From the NCBI GenBank assembly GCA_016647705.1, contig CM028329.1, forward strand, positions 15,401,910-15,465,909: DNA of 64,000 bases. Reading direction: 5' to 3'. Below the pieces are notes generated by a model that worked only from the letters and a program-made list of their open reading frames with translations, searched no databases and was not told where the DNA came from. The position numbers were made by a program, and so were the translations under genes. This document shows, piece by piece, positions 38,271-51,503 of the stretch. Position 1 is the first letter of the stretch. The number at the start of each line of letters is the position of its first letter. This DNA is from Eucommia ulmoides (Eukaryota; Streptophyta; Magnoliopsida; Garryales; Eucommiaceae).

Positions 38271-41200
38271 AAATCACTTTGGAAAGCCTTCACCAACAGG
38301 TGATTTATTAGGGAGAGCAACTTCATGCTCTTTGGCTAGAAGCCGCTGCAATACGGAATGAGCAATATCAAATCCAGAATGAAAACACTGAATTCCGAAT
38401 GTACTAGGACCAGTATAACCAAATGATGTATCAGGCTCACCGGTACTACGGAGTTCAAGCAGGCTATGATATGAGCGGCTATCCACCAATGCCACCATTC
38501 CCGACACACTTTTTGCAGCCACCACACAATCCATCCCACCACGACGGCGTGGGGATGACATTTCTTGAGACGGACAGTAGGAGGTGAGACTTAATGTCTC
38601 ACCTCCCAGGTACGTGTTCGTAACCCTTTTCGTCGTCATGTTATATGCTGTTATTGGGATCGCTGATGGGTCATTGTGGAAACTGACCAGTTCAAGTTTG
38701 GGGGGATTGTCTTTGTTGTTTTGTATGCAAGATGCCTATGTTTTTGTTATGCAGGATGTTTTTGTTATGTTATGGGATAGTTATGTTTTTTTTTTTTGGT
38801 TATGTATGCTTTTAGTAGTATGTTTTTTTAGTTTAAAGTCATTTTGTTGATTATGTAGTAGACTTTAATTATTGTTAAACGTTTTATAGTTTAAGTTAAA
38901 ATGTAGTTTTTGTTCATGCATGTTTAGTAGTAAATTATTGTGTTGTGAATATTTAGTGTGAAGTATGCATGTTTGTTCAGTTAGTATAAATATGTTTATA
39001 TATGAAGTAGTAATTGTGTGATGAGTTTGAGAGCTCTTCTAGGCCATTACCCGATGATGAAATTAGCCCCTAGATGTTTATCGAGGTCAGGGATAATGCT
39101 CATTCATGTGTGTTCTGTGTTCTGTGTGCTTGGCATTTCGATATAGTAAAAATCATTTTGGATTCTAAATTGCACGATCACGTAGACACAATGTATAGCT
39201 ATTTAATTGATTTGACGTCGATTATTTAGTAGCAAGTTCATGACAATTTTAGAGATTTTAGAACCTGATTGGGGGAAACTTGAGGCGAAATCCTAAGCAA
39301 GGTAGTTCAGGAGACATGATTTAGAAATTCATTTTGATCGCTTGAGCCTTTGAAGCCTATCATTCTATATGTTTTACCCCTTGTTACAATGTTGAAGCCT
39401 GTAAGTCGTTTCAATTCTGAACACGTAACAAATACCCGGGTCAATAAAACTTTTTCCAAACCTATGTCGTTAAACCTAAGACACAATTTGCGTCAAAATC
39501 AATTGAGCGGTTGGTTTTGGGCGAACTTTTGATTGGTTCGGTATTCGAGTACTCACTTGTTATTTTTCTATCATATTCCCACACTCGTGAAATTGTACAA
39601 ATCAAATAAGTTTAGGAGTATGGTAAAAAAAAAAAAAAACATATGTAAATATGGTTCTATTTTAATTTCTTTTTGCAAGTGAGTACGACGTTTTTAAATG
39701 TTAGTTCAAGGTTGTTTCGAATTGATCTTTGGGGGTACGAGAGTGATTGAGTGCCAAACATGTGCCTTAGGTATCGTGGAGTTAATAACATTTACCTATT
39801 CCTGATATACCTTTGGCCAGTTGATAAAAATTAATCCAAGTCTTTTTGATATTTTTGAATTTCCAAGCCTACATTAGTAGAGAGTGGAATCCAATCTAGC
39901 ATATGGATATCCTAATTCTTTATATTTGTTGGTGAATAATCCAATCCAGTTTTTGGATAGTTGTATAATTGAGTTTTCACACACACACTTGAATGGATCT
40001 AGAATAACATTTACTGATATTGAATGTTGAAATTCTAGAGTACCACATGGTGTGTTTTATTCTTGAACTTGATTTAATTAGAGGTCGTTGAGGGAAAAAT
40101 GTTTTGGTTGATTAAGTTGAATTCAAAACTCACATGTCATTACTTCTAGTTTGTTTGGGTTTTTTTTTTTTTTTTTTTCGTTTTTAGTATTGAAGTTAGT
40201 TAATGAGTAGTGATAGTTTATTTTAGTGTTAGGGTATTTTGCTCAAGGGCTAGCAAAATTTCAAGTTTGGGGGTATTTGATAAGTTGAATTTACCTATAT
40301 ATTTCCAAGCTGAATTTGGTAGTTTTCGAGTGTTTTTATAATATTTTAAATAATTTATATTCGGTTTTATGTAAATCAGGTGTAGGGACAAAAACGGTTG
40401 ATAATCGAGCAAATCGGTAGAAATTCAATGGAAAAACGTTGAAAAAATCCAAGAATCAAAACTGCAGCCTTACCACTGCAGCGATGAAGGCCATCGCTGC
40501 AACGGTTAAGGGTCAGTGAAGAGTCAGTAAACATTCTGCTTAACCACCACTGCAGCGATAACCCTTATCACTGCAGCGATGAAAGAGTAGAAGCCCTAGT
40601 GATGAACCATCACTGCATCAATGCTTCTCATCACTGCAACGATCAATCAACCAGGTGGCATAGATATTTTTACAAATGTTTAGGATATTTTCGTCCTCAG
40701 TTGATATTCACCCATTCCTTCCTTGTATTATGCATGTTTTTTACACTTGTAGAAAGCCCTAGCTTAGACCAAGAAAGAGGATAGCCTATTTGAAAAAGAG
40801 GAAATGATTTCGGAACGATTTTTGCAGAATTGGAACACTCTACTCTACAGATTTGTCATTCATCTCTTGTTTCCATCTTTGTTTCTCAACTTTGTGTATT
40901 GAATGATAATGTTATTCTCATATTTTAATGATTATTTGGTTGTGATCATGTGTGGCTAAATAGATATTATCTAGGGATTGATTAGTTCATAGATATGCAT
41001 GTTTGAGTGAATCCATGTTTCATTAACGATTGTTTATCTTTATCTAATTGTATTCACATTTTATTACGTCCATGGTAAGCTTGTAATGGTATTATGATTG
41101 GTTTGAGAATACGGGGTTTGACACTCGGGAGAGGTAACCCCGGATTCGGACTAGGGTTAAATACAACGCGATAGTCTAATGTTTCGAAAGATTATTAGAA

Positions 41201-41651
41201 TGTGTGCAATCCGTGAGGTTAAGTCAAGACTTATGTACTCATTTAAATGCTAGATAGGGATATCAGTTTTGATACGAGATATATATTCGCTCATTTTACA
41301 CTCAGGAGAGGTAATGAGCGAGTTTACGATACCTTGATTATCGGATAGGTTGAATACTGTTAATGTAAACTAAACAAAATCACATGTATTAGTGAACTAA
41401 ATTAATCCCTAGGTAATCCATTTTCATAGATTTAATCCAAAGTTTTTAGGTTTAATTAGTTTTTGATTAGCAAACACAAATCAATTCTTAAAACGTCTAG
41501 ATAATATTAAGTTATGTCAATTGTAGTACTTAACTAATCCTACCACAAATCCCAATGGACGACACTCGATCTTAGGATCCACTATATTAAAACTTGATCT
41601 CGTGCACTTGCGAGTAAAATCAAAACGTTAGAAAATAGTGAACACCTACCA
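37381..41651 (+). mobile_element. Athila-like LTR element (copy 3), 3' part with 3' LTR
   Basis: The 3' LTR is 40278-41651 (1,374 bp; TGATAAG...CACCTACCA), homologous to the 8807-10188 LTR, with the tract TTTGGGGG before it. Internal sequence from 38580 on parallels 7260-8806. Upstream, 37381-38270 encodes a plant-transposon-protein-like domain rather than the gag of the sister copies. No 5' LTR or primer-binding site is found to the left. It abuts Ty1/copia coding sequence at 41652. Fossil. Confidence 0.8.
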
Positions 41652-43331
41652 TTAAAGTTCTTATCTCCATTGCACTACACAAGCATTGGGACATCAAGCA
41701 GTTAGATGTCTCTAATGCCTTCCTCTACGGTGATTTAGAAGAAGAGGTATACATGACACAACACAAGGATTAGTGGATTCTCAACATTTGCACCTTGTTT
41801 GCAAGTTACAAAAGTCTCTCTATGGCCTTAAATAGATGTTCCCATGCCTTCCTCCATGGTGATTTAGAAGAGGAGGTATACATGACACAGAACAAGGATT
41901 TGTGGAATCTCAACATCTGCACCATGTTTGCAAGTTGCAAAAGTCAATATATGGCCTTAAATAGGTTCCCCGTGCTTGGTTCGATAAATAGAACAATTTT
42001 CTTCACAAGTATGGTTTTGTTACTAGCTTGCTTATTCGTTTCTCTTTGTGAAGAATACTGACGGAGGAATTCTAATACTTATTGTCTATGTTGATGACAT
42101 CCTGGTAACTAGGGATAATAACCAAGCTATTGCTCAACTGGTTAAGGAAATTAATGAAGCTTTTGCAATGAAAGACTTGGGGAAATTGTCATATTTTCTG
42201 GGATTGGAGGTTCAATATAATGGCACAGGGATTCTACTTCATCAAATAAAGTACTACATTAATTTACTTAAGAAGTCTGGAATGGCTCATTGCAAACCTA
42301 CACTCCTATTCTAAGCAAATATACAGCTTCTTCAGTGAATGATGAAATTCCCTATAAGGATCCTACCAAGTTTAGAAGTACAGTTGAGGCTTTGCCGTAC
42401 CCAACTACAACCAAACTAGACATCTCATTTGCAGTTAACTCAGTATTCAGTTCATGCAGTCTCCTATATACAAGCACTTTGAAGTTGTCAAAAGGCTCAT
42501 TCGATACCTAAAGAGAACACACTCCTATGGCCTTCGGTACAAACAAAGCTCTTTTGAACTCCGAGATTTTTCAAACTCAGATTGGGATGGAGATCAAATG
42601 GACAGAATGAGCATTGGAGGGTATTGTGTACTGTTAAGAGACAATCTGGGGTCTTGGTTAATCAAGAAGCAACCTATTGTGTCTAGATCTTCAACAAAAG
42701 CTGAGTATAGGTCAATGGCACAAGCAACTTCTGAAATTACATGGTTGACTTATCTCCTAAAAGACTTACAGATACATGATGTTTTTACTCCTATCTTATG
42801 GTATGATAACCAATCTTCCCTAGCTTTAGCTGCTAACCCTATCTTCCATGCTCGAACAAAGCTCATTGAGGTAGACTATTATTTTTGTAAGAGAAAAGGT
42901 CCTAAACAAGACAATACAGGTAACTCATATATCCTCTCATGATCAATTGGCAAATATCATAACCTAAAAGACTTCCTACCAACCAGTTTCAATAGCTAAG
43001 AAAAAAGCTTACCATTCAATCTCTCATGTTAAACTTGATAAAGGGTGATAATAGAATGCCAGCCACATTAGATTAATCTTCATGCCAGCTCAACAATTAG
43101 AAAATAAAGTTTCTTAGATCTTCATATAGATTGCATTTCATCATTCATACTATATGCATGTAAATCTTGTATAAGTAGTAAAATGGGATAGCATTTGTGA
43201 TATACGAAATGTTGAAGAGATGAATCCAGAAGTTGAGCTCATGTTCAGTAAATTCTTCTTTAAATTATTCATTTCGATTATTCTCTCTCTTCCATCCCAA
43301 GATCATGTTTTGTGGTGGTTCTTTCCGAGCA
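41652..43331 (+). mobile_element. Ty1/copia 3' portion: RT, RNase H and 3' LTR
   Basis: Plus-strand translation gives copia reverse transcriptase from its start (QLDVSNAFLYGDLEEEVYMTQ; YVDDILVT at about 42085; KDLGKLSYFLGLEV) and RNase H at 42454-42942 (SDWDGDQMDRMSIGGYCV; SRSSTKAEYRSMAQATSEITWL; ILWYDNQSSLALAANPIFHARTK). A purine tract AAAGGG at about 43040 precedes a short probable LTR (about 43046-43331, starting TGATAATAG). The short LTR and RNase H suggest the Ale/Retrofit group, not certain. The left part was cut off where the Athila-like LTR joins. Fossil with several breaks. Confidence 0.87.
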
Positions 43332-45630
43332 AAATTAATCAACTTTTTACCACTCACCTCCTAAACATTTGAAAAATGCTGGTCAATATTTATCATTTTT
43401 TCGGTTAACTATTATTTAATTTTTCTTTAGTTAAAAATCACTGAAATTAAAATATAATAAAAATAATTAAATAATTAAACACTAAAATACTTAAATATCG
43501 CTCTATTATTTTTTTTTACACTTTCTTCCCTTCCCCTTCTCCGGCGAGTTGCCACCTCTATTGCTAGATTTTATTTTATCTTTCCCTCTCTCTTTCTCAC
43601 TCATCTCTTCATCATTCTCTCTCATCTCTTTCTCTATCCCTCTCTATATATATATATATGTAGAGATAGAAGAAGACAAACGAAAAAGAAAAATAATAGG
43701 GGGGATTTGTGTAGGACCTGCGCACATACACACACACACATACACATATAGACAGAGAGAGATGAGGGATAGAGAGAGAGAGAGAGAGAGCGAGAGAAGG
43801 AAGAAGAATAAGGGAGGATCGACGTTGGATCTGTAGATTTAACGTGAGAAAATGGAAGACGAATAAAAAGAGGGGGGGATGGGTGCTAGCGAGAAGCAGG
43901 TGGGGGTGGGGAATGTTGGTGAATGTTTTGAAAAATAAAGGGGTACAAAATATATTTTTTTAATATAAGGATGTTGGTGAATTTTTTGAAAAGTAACAAG
44001 TAATTTTTATTTTTTTTTAAATAGGGGTAACGGTGTTTGTGCCTTTAACAACGAAATACTCAGTCCAGGGGGTTGACTTGTATTTTTTAAATGACAGTGG
44101 AAATTTATGGTTATTTGTCAAATAACAGAAGAGATTAGTAGTGTTCTGTTTAACAACCGGAGAAGACATAGGAGTTGATTTACGATGTAGAGGGCAAAAT
44201 CTGACTGTTACTGAGGGGAACCAGGCCCAAATGCCATTGGGCCAAGGAGGAGATGATAATACCCAGAGGCCCAATGAGGAAGAAACTAATTATCTTGTTT
44301 CAATCCATGGATTTGAGTCCATAGACCCAGAAGAAATTACCAAACCAAGATTAAAGTTGCGGAATCCGAAGGAAAACAACATAATAGATTGAAGCCTAAA
44401 AAGAGTGGAAGCAGATAAGGAAAACCCACGAGGGAGAAAGCCCAAAGAAATTACACAGTTAGGAAGGACAATTTAGATTTTTGATGTTTGGGGATTAGTT
44501 TTTGCAATAGATTGTCGTTATGTTTCTAAGTTCTACATGTTGCAAGTTGTGGTTGAGTTTGTTGTTTCTAGAATTTTTTTCAATCTATTGCTTTTATTTA
44601 TTTATTTAAAAGTTTGTTGTGCTCGTGAAAGTGAGAAACTGAGAATAGATATGAGTGGGAAACGAAGAAGAGGGGGCATCATAGTTAATTTAAATAATTA
44701 AAAAATATGTGTAGGTCTCTCTTAAATTAAAAAATAAATAAAAATTGTCTTTTACCTCTTATACTATAGTTTAATATTACTTTATCCCCTGTAGTACAAA
44801 AACCTACATTTTTATCTCATGTCATTCTACCTTTGAGTGATCCAAGCATTAACATTTGTTGGAAAATCATGTAAAATTACTTAACAACCTTTTGTATTAA
44901 TTTGGGTTTATTGTTTTAAAAATAAAAATTAACAAACTGCATTAATTACTTGTGCAGGGGTGTATATATGTATTTCTTACACCAAATAACGGACCTATTC
45001 CCCGTATCTCCACCTTCTCTGCGACTCACCAATTTTTGGCTGACAGACAACTCTCCTCTTATTCTTCTCGCTAAATCCGGCGACTGGCAACTCTCCTTTT
45101 GTTCTTATTCCCCGCAAAAATAAAAAATAAAAAAAAAATGATTCTTAATAGAGAAATTCTAATCACTTTCACCCCTTAAAGTTGCATGTGCAAGTCAAAT
45201 GATGAAAAACTGTCTAACTTAATTCCATTTTTTCACGGAAGGGTCACTTAAAAAAACGCATGCAAATACGAGGGCCACATTAACAAAAAAAAAATTGATG
45301 AGTCAAACAGAAAAACGCGTGCAAATACGAAGATTAAAAGTGCAATGTGCCCTTTATTTTATTAAAATTACTATGAGAATTGTGAGGAGATAATTTTACA
45401 TCACAAAATAGCTATAATTTGAGATATTGTTGTTTCTATTATAAAAGTTACTATGAAAATGGAAAATGCATTGTATTTGAGTACCATTTGAACTATTGAT
45501 TTATGTAATTGAAAATAATTAATTCGGTTTACGACAAACCTAGAAATTAATCACTCATCCAATTTAAGTGCCTCTACAAGATAGATTAGAGAAAAGCGTA
45601 GGCTACCAAGTGATTGAGTTTGGTAGTTCT
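43332..45630. other. Intergenic AT-rich region with microsatellites
   Basis: No trusted gene. Holds short TA, CA and GA arrays (43640-43800), a near-tandem pair GTTGGTGAAT...TTTTGAAAA at 43912-43998, and an open stretch at 44141-44392 rich in Asn/Glu that I do not recognise. A pair of related words AAACGC(A/G)TGCAAATACGA occurs at 45255 and 45313. Confidence 0.4.
43640..43800. repeat. Compound microsatellite (TA)n, (CA)n, (GA)n
   Basis: Short TA array at 43645-43660, CA/CATA array at 43722-43748 and GA array at 43770-43790. Confidence 0.9.
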
Positions 45631-45635
45631 TCATA

Positions 45636-47120
45636 TCACGTTATTGCAATCCATTTTCTTCATCTAATAAGTGTGAAGATTCAAAGTTTAGTCTAGCAAA
45701 TTTGGTAGTGGATTGTATGGAGATGGAGGTGCGTAGTAAAGTAGAATTGCATAATCAATTTGGTGGTGTGGAACCTATCGAGGTTGAGGTTGTTAGCAGA
45801 GATAAGGTAAATCTTGGTTCAGCTAGCTTGGTAGCAGATAGTATGGAGAAAGAGTTGTCGAACTCAACAAATTATCATCAAATCTCTAGAAGCAACAACT
45901 ATGGTGCAAAGTTGGGCTCATTAATTAAGAAAGTGGAGTCATACTCATGCTCTAAGGGTGATAATCCTTTGAGAAAAAAGATTGTGGGTGAGGAGATCTT
46001 TCCGTTGGAAGAGGGCATTGGCAACAATGTTCAACAACAAGCAGTATTCTTGGAGTCAAGGATCGAATGTGATGGGGTAGAGGGGCAAGCTTCTTTAGAA
46101 GAAGATTTTGATTCAAATTCTGATGGCTGGGAGGTAGTGGAAGATAAGGATGAAATTATCGAAGTTGAAGTGTTGTTAAAAAAAAGTTGCTTCCACAAAA
46201 GGGGTTAGACTGTTTGTTCATTCTAGATTAAACAATTTTGGTCTTACTCCTCCCTCTCTTTGTATGACCCAAGAAGGCTCCTTTAAGAAATCCTCAATGG
46301 GGGTTGATGTGCCTCTTCCTCGAGATGAGATAGATGAGATTTTTTCCGCAGTAGATGGTATTGATGCAAAAAGGAAACTTATCTCAATCCGAAAGAAGAA
46401 TGGGAAGAAGAGTTCACTTGCCGTTTCGATCTTTTAAGAGTTCTTTATTTGATAGTTTGTCAAGATTTGGGACCCTTGTTACGTGTCAAGTTGGAAGTAT
46501 ATTGTGTAGATTGGTTTGTCAGTTTTTTGGGACTTGTTAGCCTACAAGGGTAGTGATTTTTTGTGTTATTCCTCATTTGGAATGGGAGTTTTGTGAGGAA
46601 GATCTTTGCTTTTGGGATCCAATTCTCTGAAAAATTGAAGGCTAATTATTTTAAACTTGAAGAGGAATTTCTAGATGTCGTTAGAGAATTCAAGATGACT
46701 TTTTGTGATATGAGATAAAATATCCCTCGGATAGTGCATGGTCAGTGATAGTGAAGGGCAAGTTGATGCGTTTTTGAAGGGGTGTTGGTACTGTTCAACT
46801 TGAACCTTATTGGAGGGATTTGCTTGTATTTTGCTCTGGTAAAGATCATAGGGGTGGGTATGTAATGATGCATGTTTTCGTATTTGTTCCAATTCCCTGG
46901 GGCTACCCAGGTGTTAGCATGTTGGCATTGGGTTAGCTCTCCTTTTATTAGTGAGGGGTATTTGGTTTGGTTTGTTTTGTTTTGTTTTTTTTTTTTTTAA
47001 TGATTGTAATGCTTTCTTATCGGGGCCAGGGGGGGCTTGCGAGCTATGTGCTAAGCCTCTTACCCTGTTGCAAGGGAGACCATATTCCCTTATTCTAATG
47101 CAATTATTTGCCAAAAAAAA
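45636..47120 (+). mobile_element. Possible degraded LINE, unrecognised ORF plus poly(A)-tailed 3' end
   Basis: An open frame with ATG at 45717 and stop near 46208 encodes an acidic protein (ELSNSTNYHQISRSNN..., DSNSDGWEVVEDKDEIIEVEVLLKK). A further open stretch in another frame follows to about 46440 (FGLTPPSLCMTQEGSFKKSSMGVDVPLPRDEIDEIF). The end at 47040-47118 (CCTTATTCTAATGCAATTATTTGCC then A8) resembles plant L1 3' ends. No RT motif (FADD) is visible, so the LINE call rests on the tail and is weak. It could instead be a decayed host pseudogene or another element's accessory ORF. Confidence 0.35.
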
Positions 47121-47319
47121 TTATGTTTTGACCCTGCACATTAAAAAAAGATGGAAGACTCAATACACGTATCTATACTCTCACAGTTACATGTATTTAT
47201 TAGATGTAACAAATATTATACAAGTATATATAAAATAGTTACATGTAATTTGTAAAGGAAAATTTAATATATAGACTCTAAGAGATATAGAAATAATAAT
47301 ATGAACTCCCAATAAGAAA

Positions 47320-48339
47320 AATAAATTTTTTACTACCCATAGATTTTTTAGAAAATGGTCCCTAATATTTACCCGACTATTGATGTTGTATTTACGAACC
47401 ACTGTCATTGAGTGCTCTACAATGGCCAGCATTTATGGAAAGTGACAGTTCCCAAAAATAACAAAGCTAGTCACAAAAAAAAGGTTGTTGTGATCGATAT
47501 CGGTGCTCAAAAAGTGAACAAAAAATATCAAACTAATATTCACAAAATCATCTTTCTAATGAGGTAATTTTTGAATTTTTTGGACAAGAATGAAAAATAG
47601 TGAATGTTCATATGAATGCTTGATGGTTATTAAACATCTTAATACATTTTAACATTGATTTTTCTACTGTGAAATGTTCCCAATTTTTATGTGAAAACAA
47701 TTATATTTTTATTATATTTCCAAAATCTACAAAAAAAAAAAAAAAAAACATTCACGTTCTTTGTGTTATGATAATTCTCACTACTATTTTTAAAAAAATA
47801 AATTTAAAAACAACCAAGAACATCAAATCAAAAAAAATTGAAAATAAACGCTAAGATTAATAAAACAAACTCGGTATGAACATTCACCAAAAACCAAATC
47901 GAATTAAAAAAATTAAAAGAAATTAAGATGAATGAAAAATAATTAGTGTGAAAATATTTTCTCCAAAACCATGTAAACATCACCAAAATACAAATAAGAA
48001 ATACAAAATCAACAAAAGCACAACCGAAATGAACATTCACACATTCACCTCAGAAACTTAAAATCGGTATGAACGTTGGTCGAACCATAGCAACATTCAC
48101 CAAAAATTCAATTTATATGAAATATTCACTGAACAATCAATAAAAAAGAGCATTCATGAATGAAAATAAAAGAAACAGTCCCTTAAAATCAATAAAGCCC
48201 AACAAAATGAAAATAGATTTAAAAAACAGTAAGAATATTCACAAAAAAAAAAAAAAAATTGAAAAATCACGTGAACATTCATCAGATCCAAAATTCACGA
48301 CGACAAACTGGAACTGTCATGAACGAAGATTTTACAAAT

Positions 48340-48385
<46 letters not shown>

Positions 48386-48820
48386 GGTTGAGGAAGACCA
48401 ACGTTGAGCAAAACACCGTCGTCATCATCGGATGGATCAACCGACAACGTCGGGAGCACAATGAGAGGAAGAGGACGGCAAGCATAGCACCATCTTCGCC
48501 TTCGTCCAACGAACTTTATTGTTCCAGATCTAGAACGAACGGCGGTGAACCTTACAATTAGAACAAACGGCGGCCTTTATCGTTCCAGATCTGGAACGAA
48601 CGACAACAAATCTTGTAGCTAGAACGAACAGCGGTGAACTTTACGAGTAGAACAAATGGCACGAAATTGGAAGAACGTTGTGGTGAACCCAAAGCCTACT
48701 AGGGCATTTACCATGCGGCAATGATTTTTCTTTAAAAAAAAATTACAACTCCTCTTTATCGTAATGAATTAAGAATTCATATTAGCAGCAATTTTTGGGT
48801 AGTGAACAAAAGTATTATTC
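47320..48820. mobile_element. Possible insertion within the left arm of the inverted-repeat element
   Basis: ACTACCCA...AAAATCT-type sequence at 47330-47352 and its approximate reverse complement at 48795-48812 (TTTTTGGGTAGTGA) could be its ends. Between them are many ACATTCACCAAAA-like words (47880-48290), a TG/AG microsatellite and repeated GAACGAACGGCGGTGAA units (48530-48650). Ends and target duplicate are not firm. Confidence 0.3.
48342..48388. repeat. (TG)n(AG)n compound microsatellite
   Basis: About ten TG units run directly into about eleven AG units. Confidence 0.95.
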
Positions 48821-49035
48821 ATGTGCCAATAACTTGAATAAAAAAGGAACAATGAATAGGGATTGACCATATGGAGGCAAGAATTAAGGTTTGTTATACG
48901 AGGATAAACATGTCCATTCATCACCTACAAATAATTAAATACTAATAATGTTTTGATGAAAGATTAAATAATAATATTTTTGTTTGAAAGATTAATTGAG
49001 AAGAAAGAGTGAAATTTTGGCTAAACATTAAAAAA

Positions 49036-49171
49036 ATCAATTTGTAATTACGTACTAATATTACACAAGTACTTATAATTAATATTACACAGATATATGT
49101 AATATCAATTTGTAATTACGTACTAATATTACACAAGTACTTATAATTAATATTACACAGATATATGTAAT
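49036..49171. repeat. Perfect tandem duplication of a 68-bp unit
   Basis: Unit 1 at 49036-49103 and unit 2 at 49104-49171 are identical base for base, which suggests a recent slippage or unequal-exchange event inside an otherwise old inverted-repeat arm. Confidence 0.95.
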
Positions 49172-50567
49172 ATAGTTAGTTACATGTGATTTGTAATTAT
49201 TAACTTGTAATTAATTTAGTTATATATAAATAATATTCACTATAATACGAATTTACTCACACCAGATGCTCTCTACCCTCCACAAGCAATGTGTGAGCGC
49301 GGAACTAATACGAAACTAAAAATCAGTTTAAGAGAATAAATTTGAACTTATGTTTTAAATTGGACAAATAACAAATTACATCAGCTACGTGGGACTAATC
49401 GTCAATCATCCCTTTTATTTTTTATCCTACTAAAATTTTTAAAATGTCAAAAAATAACTGTCAGGGATATTCCAGTTATAAATAATTAATAAAATATATA
49501 TTAAGAATCAAAATGCCAAAAATATCCTCACTTATATTCCCCTTATGATTGATTATTCTAACATTCCATTGAAATTTTTAAAATTTGATTACTAACACTT
49601 GCATTGAATATATTTCTAATAACAATTCAACTCAATAGTAGTTTTTTACTAACAATTCCACTGGAAATTATTTTACTAAAAATTCCATTTATAAATCAAT
49701 AATGATAAAAAAAAAATAAAAAAAAAATGAATAATATTGTTGCACTAATTTTTTATAATTTCACTAAATATAAATAGTTCCATTGAATTTCACATAGACT
49801 TGCACATCAATATAATTATAAATCTTAAATAAAAAAAAATTACATTTTATAAAAAGAATCTGCAAAATGAAAATTTACTTAAAATTACACAATCAACTAG
49901 TTGAATCCACCAACAACCAATCAAAATTCAGGGAAAAAAGAAGAAGATAATTGGCAATTAGTCCCAAATAGTGGAGGTAATCGTTTAAAACATAAGTTTT
50001 GATTAAGTCTTTTAAATTATATTTTACTTGCATATTAGTCCCGCATGCGTCAAGCATTGCGTACAGAGTATAGAGAGAACTTAGCGAATGAATTCGTATT
50101 ATAGTGAATATTAGTTACATATAACTAAAATTAGTTACAATTTAATAATTACAAATTATATGTAACTATATTATATATATCTATATAATATTAGTTATAT
50201 ATACTTGTGTAATATTAGTTACATGCACCTGTGTAATATTTGTAACATGCTAACAAATATTCTATATATAAATTAGTTTAATATTAGTTACATGTATTTG
50301 TGTAATATTATTTACATGTTACAAATTACATGTATTTGTGTAGTAATTATTACATCTAACAACTTTTTACACACAAATTAGTTACATGTTATAAATTATA
50401 GTAATATTTGTTATATCTAACAAGTATTTTACACAAACTAGTCACATGTAACTGTGCGAGCACAGACATTTGTATTGGACATTTTCCCTTTTTTTAATAC
50501 GTATGACTAAAACACAAGTTACAATTGCAACTTTTTTTTTTTTTTTTTTAAATTAAGGATAAACTAA

Positions 50568-51500
50568 GGTTGCATTTAGGTAAGGGATTTGTGAAATGAT
50601 GGGATTTCAAAATCCTGGATTTTGAAATCCCATCATTTCACAAATCCCTTATTTGTATAACTATTTGAGCTGAAGTATTTGATCGTGTAATTTACAATTC
50701 CCCTGTTTGGATAGATAAAATATTTGTAAATAAAATTGTCCCCAAAAAAACTTTCTTCTCTTATCTTCTTCGCTGCAAAACCATCCTTTAATTTCCCATC
50801 TCAAAAACCCTAATTGCCCCAACCAAATCAATCGAACGAAAATGGTGTCTCAGATTTGGAAGCAGAAGCGTCAATGGCGTCTTGAATTTGGAAGAACGGT
50901 GACGAATCGGAAGCGTCATGACGATTATGATTGCGATTGCGAGATGATTGCGATTGCGACAAAGAACGGCAACGAATCGGAATAAAAAAAACCCTAAAAT
51001 AAAATTAAAAATAGGAATCGACAACGAAGAATGATGCAATTGCGATTGCGATTTCGATTGCGACGATAAAAGAGATGGACGATGAAAAAGATGGAAACGA
51101 AATAAAAACGAACCTATTTGAAGGATGGTCGTCATCGAGAAGGAGGGGCGTCGGCGGCAGCGGTGGCAGTCGTCGAGTGAAGGATGTTTGTCAGCGGCAA
51201 TCGTTGCGAGAAAGAGAGGCAACGAAGAATGGTCGCGAGAAAAGAAGGGTTGGTCGCGAGATTTGTAAAATTCTCTGTTGAGAGGATTTGACAAATGACA
51301 CACTTCCCAAAAATATTTCCAAATCCCTCTTTTCAATTCTTTCTTTCTTTTTTTCTTTTTTTTTTTTTTTTTTTTTAAGATAAAAAAATTTGCCAAATTC
51401 CTTTTTATAACTATCCAAACAAAGTATTTATTAAAAATGAATTTTGAAATCCTTCCCCAAAATGAAATCTCTCCCCCAAATGCCTTACCCAAACACAACC
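50568..51500. mobile_element. PIF/Harbinger-like deletion derivative (933 bp)
   Basis: Ends GGTTGCATTTAGGTAAGG and CCTTACCCAAACACAACC form terminal inverted repeats, flanked by the 3-bp duplicate TAA (50565-50567, 51501-51503), the signature of PIF/Harbinger. A perfect hairpin with 34-bp arms lies just inside the left end (50582-50615 and 50617-50650). The interior at 50750-51270 has a CT-rich leader-like stretch and GCGATTGCGATT repeats, perhaps the remains of an autonomous element's 5' exon. A T-rich run at 51343-51376 follows. No transposase. Confidence 0.85.
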
Positions 51501-51503
51501 TAA

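Larger units (their letters stand above)
47159..50480. mobile_element. Long-inverted-repeat (foldback or MULE-like) element
   Basis: The left end (47159-47270: CAATACACG...CACAGTTACATGTA...AGATGTAACAAATATTA) matches the reverse complement of the right end (50360-50480). Further in, 49180-49415 matches the reverse complement of 49955-50165, including an identical TATTCACTATAATACGAATT core. So two arms of several hundred bp face each other around a 540-bp AT-rich centre (49415-49955). The left arm is split by about 1.7 kb that may be a second insertion. Arms are made of repeated GTTACATGTA/TAATATTAC words. No transposase frame. Confidence 0.6.

Noticed and set aside
44141-44392. 83-codon open frame with Gln/Asn/Glu-rich sequence
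   Set aside because: Short, no known motif, no splice context, and AT-rich repeats around it; kept only as part of the unassigned region.
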